64,000 nucleotides of DNA from Nectonema munidae. Its lineage: Eukaryota > Nematomorpha > Nectonematoida > Nectonematidae. The notes beneath the pieces are model-generated. The model was not told where the DNA came from. It saw nothing but the letters and a program-made list of their open reading frames with translations, and did not search any database. This document shows positions 57,139 to 64,000 of this stretch, in pieces (the stretch's first letter is position 1; the number at the start of each line of letters is the position of its first letter). Location of the stretch: positions 496,001 to 560,000 of the forward strand of contig JAUIRK010001057.1 of the NCBI GenBank assembly GCA_030549495.1. Direction: 5' to 3'. Made by a program: the position numbers and the translations under genes.

Positions 57139-58065
57139 CTAATCATCTTGTTCGCTTCTCCACGTATTCAAAGCAGAAGCAGAGGATGTCAATAGGAAGT
57201 ATTCACTTGGGTGACTAGCAATACAAGAAATGATGGAATGGGCGTCCTGTACTTTTTCATGGGATAATATGGCGACGATGCTTCCATCTAGAACATTCCA
57301 GACATACGCTGAATTACGATCTTCAGAGCCAGAGAAGACAAACATGTCATCGTAGCTCAGGCAAGCATCAATGCTGTACTTCGTGTTTAGATGGCCAACG
57401 TACTCACCCAGCAACTCCCCGTTCGTTAAATCAAGCAAGCGAATAACGTTGTCTAGGGTGCTGGCCAATAGACAAAGACCATCCTTCGTCAGTGAAATGC
57501 GGGTAACAGCACTTCCAAGAAAATCGGAAAAGACCAAGCCCTTTCTAATATCGTATGTGCGAAGGTATTTATCTGCGCATGCGCTAGAAATCACAACGTC
57601 ATTGCAACAAACGTCCAAAATGCTATCTCTGCCTTCTTCCAGGCTCTGAATGGGTTTGTACTCTGTGCGCGTCCTGCAATCCCAAAGCTTCACTGAATTG
57701 TCGATGGAGCCTGAGAGCAGAAGAGAGGAGTCTTGATTCATACTTACACAATTGACTTGGCCAAGATGCCCTTTAAACTTTTTAACTACTTTTCCCGCCA
57801 AAACATCCCACATGCTGACGTTCTTGTCTTCTCCACAACTTACAAACTTGGCGTTGTCATGCGTTATTTTGGTTTTAAGGGCGTTGTAGCCATGACCGGA
57901 GTAGCTCTTCACGTGAAGTCGTTTGTGGGGATTCCAAAGTTGGATTGATTTATTACTTCCACAAGTTAAGCAGTAGACGCCATCAAAACTAAATTCAACA
58001 TTTCGAATGGTCCCTTGGCCACAAGCGATACTAGATTCAAGGATGAAGGAACACTTCTTAGACAT
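57139..58065 (-). CDS. WDR83: WD40-repeat protein, WDR83/MORG1-like
   Basis: A complete single-exon gene of 308 residues (family length about 315). It opens with CGQGTIRNVEFSFDGVYCLT then CGSNKSIQLWNPHKRLHVKS, very close in order to the start of animal WDR83. WD-type blades follow: VSCGEDKNVSMWDVLAGKVV, LLSGSIDNSVKLWDCRTRTE, a central blade with CCNDVVISSACADKYLRTYD, ASTLDNVIRLLDLTNGELLG, VFSGSEDRNSAYVWNVLDGS and a final TSSASALNTWR. Together these make a seven-bladed propeller. In other animals WDR83 is a scaffold for ERK signalling and is linked to the spliceosome and HIF prolyl hydroxylase regulation; that is family knowledge, not shown here. No intron interrupts it. Confidence 0.93.
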   Translation of the reverse strand: MSKKCSFILESSIACGQGTIRNVEFSFDGVYCLTCGSNKSIQLWNPHKRLHVKSYSGHGYNALKTKITHDNAKFVSCGEDKNVSMWDVLAGKVVKKFKGHLGQVNCVSMNQDSSLLLSGSIDNSVKLWDCRTRTEYKPIQSLEEGRDSILDVCCNDVVISSACADKYLRTYDIRKGLVFSDFLGSAVTRISLTKDGLCLLASTLDNVIRLLDLTNGELLGEYVGHLNTKYSIDACLSYDDMFVFSGSEDRNSAYVWNVLDGSIVAILSHEKVQDAHSIISCIASHPSEYFLLTSSASALNTWRSEQDD

Positions 58066-60020
58066 CTTCTATAATTACATAAGAAACAAACTTCAAATCT
58101 ATAAAATAAAAAAATTAATCATAGAATAAAAATTTGCAAAGATCATTGAATCATTTTTTTCCTAAGAACTTGAAATACCTGTTTTTTATATGATGCGCAA
58201 ATCATAATTGATAGCAGAATAGATGGACAAATTGTGCTAACACTTGAAGCAATGAATTAATGGAGATCTATGCACTTTCTCGGATGCCTTACCTGCTCTA
58301 ATTAATTAAAAAGTATTGAAATTTGATTTAAAGTAGTACAATCTTCCTTTTACCATTCTGACGAAAAAATCAGCAAAGGTTTATCTTTCCACATTAGTGA
58401 GGCAGGAAATTAACTTTCTCGGTTCCCGCTGGTCATTGATAATAATTTGGGAAATTAAAAATTAAAACAAAAATGTGTCATATCTAACAGTCAAAAATTT
58501 AGTGAAAATTGATATAAAAATAGCATAATATATTGTTTTTTTTTCTGTGAGATTTTTAAGAAGATTTGTCATTACAAACATTTTTTATATGTTGCATAAA
58601 AGATTTCATCCGCCAGTATTAATAATTACAGTGAAAAGTATATACAGTATATCTTACCAATATCCGAACACCTCGGGTTTCAGCACCGTTTCGGATAAGG
58701 GAAATGTTAAAGTATCTAGAAATTTTTTTCAGACCATTTTTACCAGTATCTGAGGTAAATGAAATGTTATTAGGAGGCATTTATTTATTGCTTAATAATA
58801 AAAAAAACGAAAAAATCTTTGATATTATTTTGCTTCAAGGTACACTTAAGCGTTTCTTAGCAACAAGTTCTTTCCTTGAGAGTAAAAACTGCAAACTACT
58901 TGCAGTAAACTCTTGCTGCTTGAGTGACATCATGCAATGCATGTTTCAAATACTGCTACCGACGATGAGTGTCTTACGCCGTCTTCTTCATATTCTTCTT
59001 CACTTAATTCTGCGTGTGGTTCATTTGTTTTGCTTACTGTATTCAAAAGCATCAAGAATTTTCTATCATCAAGAAGTTAAGGTCATTTTGAAAAACTTTT
59101 TCTTTTTGTTGGCTTCTGCAATTTAGTTAAAACAACAAGAAAGAAGTCTATGTATGTACTTAGTTTTTTTCCATGCAACATATGATCAACTTCTTCTTAG
59201 TTGCAGTAGTCAACAAAAATAAAAAATGTCTCACTTTCTCAAAATGGCATTTGGTTCTTGATGATAACAAAATATCTAAACAGACTAATTTTGACTTGCC
59301 TAACATCGATTTAAACGGACAGAAAAATTCATCGTTACAATTCGATATAACAGAAATTTAAACCTTCAAATTCAAATACGTCTCAAAGACATTGTTAGAA
59401 ATTATCCTTATCAAAAACAAAATTTTACACTAATTTCTCCACATTTATTTATATCAAAATCAAACACAGAGCAAGTTGTCTACCTTTTATATTAATCAAA
59501 TCATAAACAAAGATAAATAATTCAAATTCCAGGGGTAGATTGTTCCTAACATAACACGCCCTAAATTGTGTATACCTTTCTCAACCGTTATAACATGTAT
59601 CCAATATTATTTATTAATAACATATAAGATATTGCATATCTCCTAACTCTTGTATTTTTGTAGAATATACCTTTTATAAGCATATTCTTTTATTTAGGAA
59701 CAAGCTACATTCCGTGGTGCCGGATTTTATCCTGGTTTTCTTCCTCTGAAGAATTCAAAGGTTTTTACGGTTAGGTAGTGCTCTGGCGACCCGATTCTAA
59801 CCTTGTTAGTAATCAAGCTATCACTAGACATTAAGATTGTTTCCAAAATTGGCAGCGTTCGTGTAAGGATTGTATCGTTTGATCAGGTGTATTTTTATAT
59901 TTGTAACATACATTCTTATAAAATAATATATATAACAATATATTTAAGCTATGCAGTAACATAAATAGTAACACATGTAATTTCGTATAGCGAAACAAGA
60001 TTTGTTGCTCAACATGATGC
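58066..60020. other. WDR83 upstream region and AT-rich spacer
   Basis: The WDR83-like promoter should lie just above 58066. Plus-strand frames at 58547-59361 overlap one another and show no recognised domain. Part of 58.7-59.4 kb could be the eroded N-terminal half of the hAT element downstream, but no motif proves it. Confidence 0.4.
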
Positions 60021-60024
60021 CATC

Positions 60025-60968
60025 ATGATTTTTAAGACTAACTTTCTATCGATTATTATCAACACATTAGAAGATATAATTGAATCAATGAAAAAGAAAA
60101 TCTCAGATAAAGCAACTTCACTAATGAAAAGTTTGTTGGACCCTGCTTTGATAGTGTCAATAGCATGTGTAAAAAAAGTTATGACTCTAACTCATCATCT
60201 CTCCAAAACACTACAGTTAGTAAATGCAGACTTGATTGGTTGCCTCCAAAATATTGAATTTGTAAAAGAAACTTCATTTCAATGGAGAAAATCATCAGAC
60301 GAATGGGAAAACCAAAGTCATGGTGTATTTCCATCTTGTGAAAAATTAGCTGCTAGTGTTGGAGTCGAAATTAAACTTCCAAGGCTAACCTCAAGTCAAA
60401 AAAAACCGCAAAAATGTTCCAGCAGAGTCGGTAAGCGAATACTTCAAAAGAGCAGTATGGTTTCCGTATCTCCATCATTCAAATGCTGGAACAAAAATGT
60501 CCGCCGCACACAGCATTGATTAATAAAAAGGCCGTACTGTTCCCCTCATAAGTCACAAATAAGAGTTGACGTGATATTTATGACACCATCGAATTTTATA
60601 TTAATCTTTTAGGTTGTTCTGACATTTAAATGATTAGAATACCGTTTTTAGAGTGGCAAAATTTTTGTATAAAATTGAAAGAAAAGCCACCTACAGCACT
60701 CGAAACACTTGATATTATTCCTGATCGTATGCATTTGATAAAAAGTTTAATTACAATTTTCTACACAATACCAATTACAACTTGTACGGCTGAAAGAGCT
60801 TTTAGCTGAATGAAATTTTTGAAAAACTATCTCAGAAACCGAATGAATGACGATAGGCTCACCGGTCTCGCTTTAATGTACATTCACCCGGAGATCGAAA
60901 TTGAAGTTGAAAAAGTAATTGACAGATATGCCAAGAAGAAAAATAGAAGAAAGGATTTTATTATTTGA
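60025..60968 (+). pseudogene. hAT transposase C-terminal half (TTF/ZMYM1 type)
   Basis: The open frame at 60025-60519 includes a helical region and then CEKLAASVGVEIKLPRLTSS. After a shift come KNVPAESVSEYFKRAVWFPY, then FLEWQNF-like and LDIIPDRMHLIKSLITIFYT. The dimerisation motif follows: PITTCTAERAFS, LKNYLRNRMNDDRLTGLALM, YIHPEIEIEVEKVIDRYAKK. This order is typical of TTF-type hAT proteins. A stop lies just after AERAFS. The catalytic N-terminal half is missing. The dimerisation part is well preserved for a dead copy. Confidence 0.8.
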
Positions 60969-61079
60969 TTTATTTTAAATAAAACGTGTATTAAAATTTA
61001 ATTTGAAAATTTCAATCATACGTTTTTTAGTTCGTTTTTCACATACTTCAACTTTAAAAAATACTTTTTAGCTTGTCAT

Positions 61080-61640
61080 TTTGTATATATATTTTCTTCA
61101 TACATCTGGCATCAAGGCTTCAACAATGTAATATTCTTAAAAAGGGTGTAAAAATAACAATGTTTAAACGGCGCACAGAAAATTTGCTTACATTATTCAC
61201 TATGCAAGATGACTTGTCATTTTGTAATGACATCAATGAACTTTTAAAGCATCTAGAATTATCATATGATAGCTGTAAATGGAGACTTTTCATAGGCTCA
61301 TCAAAAGAAAGCATCAAAGCTGTTGTGCTACACAATACTAACTTTACCCTTCTGTTCCTATAGCTTATAGTAAGACAATGAAGGACTCCTATGAAAACAT
61401 AAAAGCAATTCTTTCAAGAATAAATTATGATTGTCATAACTGGGATATTTGCGCTGACTTAAAATTATGGCTCTGCTGACTGGTCTTCAACTTGGCTATA
61501 CTAAATTTTGTTACTTTATTTGCTTGTGGAATTCTAGAGATAGAAAAGATGTTCAAACAGTTTGTCAAAGCGTTAGTCAAGCAATCCCCCCCCTCAGAAG
61601 ATTCTTTTTTACCTTTAAATTCAATAAAGTGAATTTTGGT
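61080..61640 (+). pseudogene. unclassified repeated coding family, broken copy
   Basis: The plus strand reads in pieces ASRLQQCNILKKGVKITMFK, TMQDDLSFCNDINELLKHLE, CKWRLFIGSSKESIKAVVLH, then an LQLGYTKF-like segment and NSRDRK. I recall a similar order from arthropod multi-copy 'uncharacterised' proteins, which suggests a repetitive element rather than a host gene. I cannot name its class. The copy is broken. Confidence 0.45.
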
Positions 61641-61744
61641 TAACATTGTATCATTTGCTAGAATTAAAGTGAATTTTTTTAAATATGTACTAAAAAACAA
61701 AGTTAAGTAATATACATGCTCAATTATGCTATGATTTTGCGGGG

Positions 61745-62005
61745 GGAAAGAGAGGGGTTGTCCTCTATCTCATTCTGAAGGGAGGGATTTTGTCAGATAG
61801 GGCTTTTGTCTTTACACGTCCTTTTTGTGTTTTGTTAACACTAATTCCAATATTTAAATCAAGTTTTTGTATTACTCTAATATTAAAATCAAATTTAGGG
61901 CTTGTGTTAACTCTAATATTAAAATCAAGTTTTTGTATTTAAAAGAGAGAGAGGGATTCTGTCCTCTTTCTCATTTTGAAAGAAGGGATTTTGTCCAGGG
62001 GGTTG
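61745..62005. repeat. local direct repeats
   Basis: A GAGAGGG-TCCTCT-TCTCATT-TGAA-G-AGGGATTTTGTC block at about 61753-61794 recurs at about 61945-61996. Between them CTCTAATATTAAAATCAA and its variants occur three times. Confidence 0.65.
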
Positions 62006-62080
62006 CCCAGACCCCTGAAATCACAAATCGAGAATATCTCATGGATAGACAAAAAAATAATATATATATTATTAAGTAAT

Positions 62081-62214
62081 GTTGCACTCTATCCGTGCAT
62101 CGATAAACGTCTTTGCAATGCAATTGACTTTTTATCGATGTACGGTACTATCCGTGCATCGATAAAAAGCTAATTGCATTGGAAAAACGTTTATCGATGC
62201 ACGGATAGTGTAAC
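62081..62214. mobile_element. near-perfect hairpin (foldback MITE)
   Basis: The left arm (about 62083-62147) and right arm (about 62149-62213) are inverted copies of about 65 bases with few mismatches and almost no loop. Each arm itself starts and ends with CTATCCGTGCATCGATAAA in opposite directions, so the motif appears four times. No coding capacity. Confidence 0.8.
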
Positions 62215-62219
62215 TTACC

Positions 62220-63215
62220 TCAATCAAATTTATTATAATTTGCAATTTTCAAACTTCTAGTGCCTTTTAACTTCTAACAGATATAATTTAAGATTGATTT
62301 TGGTTTATTTTGAACTAATTATGGTAGCGCTTTTGAGTTGAATTATAACTCAATGAATGGTACAATTCATTTTATTAGTATGCAGGTAAAATTCAGTCTT
62401 CAATTAAAACTGGGATATTTAAATGATTACGATACTGTTTATGACAAATTTATATAATTCTCGAGATTTAATGAATTTCTTAGAGTAGTTGCTTATTTGC
62501 ATATTTTTTACTAAACGTTATAGAGCAACCTTTACTTTTATAATATATTCTAATTTTTTCAACATTCACTAGATTCAATTCTTGGTAAAGTATGATCAAC
62601 GTTGAATTTAATTAATAAGTGTATAAGTAAACACAAAAAGATACAAAATGCATCACCAACTTTTAAATACGATTGAAAACCACTGGTGGTTTCAAAATCC
62701 ATTTAAGAGATACAATTTTATTGTTAGTTTTTTTTTATTAATTTTCATATAGTAATAAAATCATTATTTATACAAATGGAAAATGATTAAAATTTCGCCC
62801 TTAAAAGGGCTTTGAATATAAAAAACAGCATCAAATTCTTTCAAATGACCGCCAGATTGCCATCTCTTGTACTTTAAGAAAAATCTACATTAAGTATTCG
62901 CTCTAATATAAAATTTAAATATTAGTTTATGAAATTTTTGAAATTTATGCCGAACTAAGTTTGAAACTTAATATTATCATATGAATTCTTGGATAGAGTA
63001 TGAAATTTAAATGAATTAATCTTATCAAAATTTTTCCTAATCACCCTGCTGCTTAAATATCCTTATGGAAATTGATTTTTTCAATTAAGAAATGTATAGG
63101 CTAGATATACAATGATAAGATAACAGCCTAATTCATCAGAATTTTTTTTAGAGTTTAAATAGAAATAACCCATGACTAATTATTATAAATGACAAAACAA
63201 ACAAAAATTACTTGG
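62220..63215. other. AT-rich spacer
   Basis: No gene or repeat family is recognised. Confidence 0.5.
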
Positions 63216-63261
63216 TCAATTATTGCCACTCTGAGTTTCCAACAAATCGCTCATAATGTAT

Positions 63262-63353
63262 CGCTCATAACAGTTACAACATAATGTATGACCATGATTT
63301 GGTAAATATGTCAATACAATGACAAAGGGGTTTTCAATCGGAGTAGTGTAAAT
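63262..63353 (-). repeat. inverted duplicate segment, copy 1
   Basis: On the minus strand: ATTGAAAACCCCTTTGTCAT then TGTATTGACATATTTACCAA. It matches the plus strand at 63719-63805 with roughly one mismatch in ten. Both copies stay open in the same frame (NPFVIVLTYLPNH here). Confidence 0.65.
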
Positions 63354-63718
63354 ATAGCAGTTTGATTTATCCTCATTATTGAGTTTATGATCCACAAGCA
63401 CAAACCATCAATTTATATCCCTTAGGCTTCGTGAACAGAGAATGCTTTATATTCTATAAAAATAAAAAGCATTGTTTTTGTGTACACATTTGTAGTGAAT
63501 TAGTTGATCGTGAGGGCGTTGCTAATAATCCTCAATACTTTCTCTCAATATAACCTTACACTAGTTAGTTGTAACATGTGGTACTCTAGTTTTGTATCAA
63601 TCAAGATCTCTGTATCGTTCCCACGGTTTGGTGAGAATTTCGATGTATGGTAAGGGCTACGCAATTATGTTTTCTTTGACAAAAGTGCTTTGTAGCACAT
63701 CTGTTCGTCTTTTTTTTT

Positions 63719-63805
63719 AACTACTCAGATTGAAAATCCCTTTGTCATTGTATTGACATATTTTCCAAATCATGTTCATATATTATGTTGTGCCTGTTAC
63801 CACAA
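63719..63805 (+). repeat. inverted duplicate segment, copy 2
   Basis: Plus-strand partner of 63262-63353. It reads TTQIENPFVIVLTYFPNHVH in the conserved frame. Confidence 0.65.
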
Positions 63806-64000
63806 CCAGGATTTCTCTTCGGCACTTTATAGAAACAGTTGTGAAAGATGAGGATAAAATAGTAATGCTTTTCTCCTCATCTTTCTGTAAAATGATATAC
63901 ACATCAATTTACTTATGATCACCATGCCCAACACGCTATGTATCATTCACACATAACTATAACGTGTCCTTCAGTTCTTCCTTTATCAACTTATAACCTT
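63806..64000. other. window end, no feature seen
   Basis: No gene or repeat is recognised in the last bases. Confidence 0.5.

Noticed and set aside
57371-57948. Plus-strand frames opposite the WDR83-like gene
   Set aside because: Shadows of the conserved WD40 coding sequence.
62081-62214. microRNA precursor
   Set aside because: The hairpin is too long and too perfect, and its four-fold end motif fits a dimerised MITE better; kept only as a finding.

Overview
This is a very AT-rich stretch of animal nuclear DNA. It has spliced genes with GT-AG introns and AATAAA or ATTAAA poly(A) signals, and a dense layer of decayed transposons. The mix (many hAT and piggyBac lineages, RTE-type and other LINEs, tRNA-headed SINEs) and the protein flavour suggest an arthropod. 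A copepod such as a sea louse is possible, but this is a low-confidence guess from general character, not a match.

Three host genes are supported. On the minus strand at 17.0-19.2 kb is an intronless mitochondrial elongation factor G (732 aa). On the plus strand at 30.1-50.5 kb is a ten-exon SLC17-family membrane transporter, assembled here exon by exon from splice sites, reading phase and family motifs (487 aa). On the minus strand at 57.1-58.1 kb is an intronless WDR83/MORG1-like WD40 protein (308 aa). They share no pathway that I can see; they are ordinary neighbours.

The rest is mostly mobile-element fossils. From 0.9 to 15 kb lie pieces of at least five hAT transposons, two LINE reverse-transcriptase fragments, a piggyBac remnant, a minisatellite-bearing foldback element and SINE-like copies. 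From 15.9 to 26 kb come a hAT MITE, two TTAA-flanked mini-elements, a SINE, another ZBED-like hAT and an 826-bp TA-flanked element with inverted ends. The 10-kb second intron of the SLC17 gene holds a SINE, a 3,586-bp TTAA-flanked element built of two ~150-bp tandem arrays, and, sharing the same TTAA, a decayed piggyBac. The last intron holds an antisense RTE endonuclease fragment. Downstream lie a second copy of the array-bearing element in opposite orientation (52.0-53.1 kb), a nearly whole 2,031-bp piggyBac-like element (54.4-56.5 kb), a TTF-type hAT C-terminus (60-61 kb), an unclassified repeated coding family (61 kb), a near-perfect hairpin (62.1 kb) and a short inverted duplication (63.3/63.7 kb).

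The most interesting pattern is the set of TTAA-flanked elements with similar ends (CCC-A/T-TTA-): three ~100-140-bp MITEs, a 3.6-kb satellite-carrying element and piggyBac copies. They may form one mobilisation group. I see no evidence of a new multi-gene system. All assignments come from reading the sequence; no search was run.
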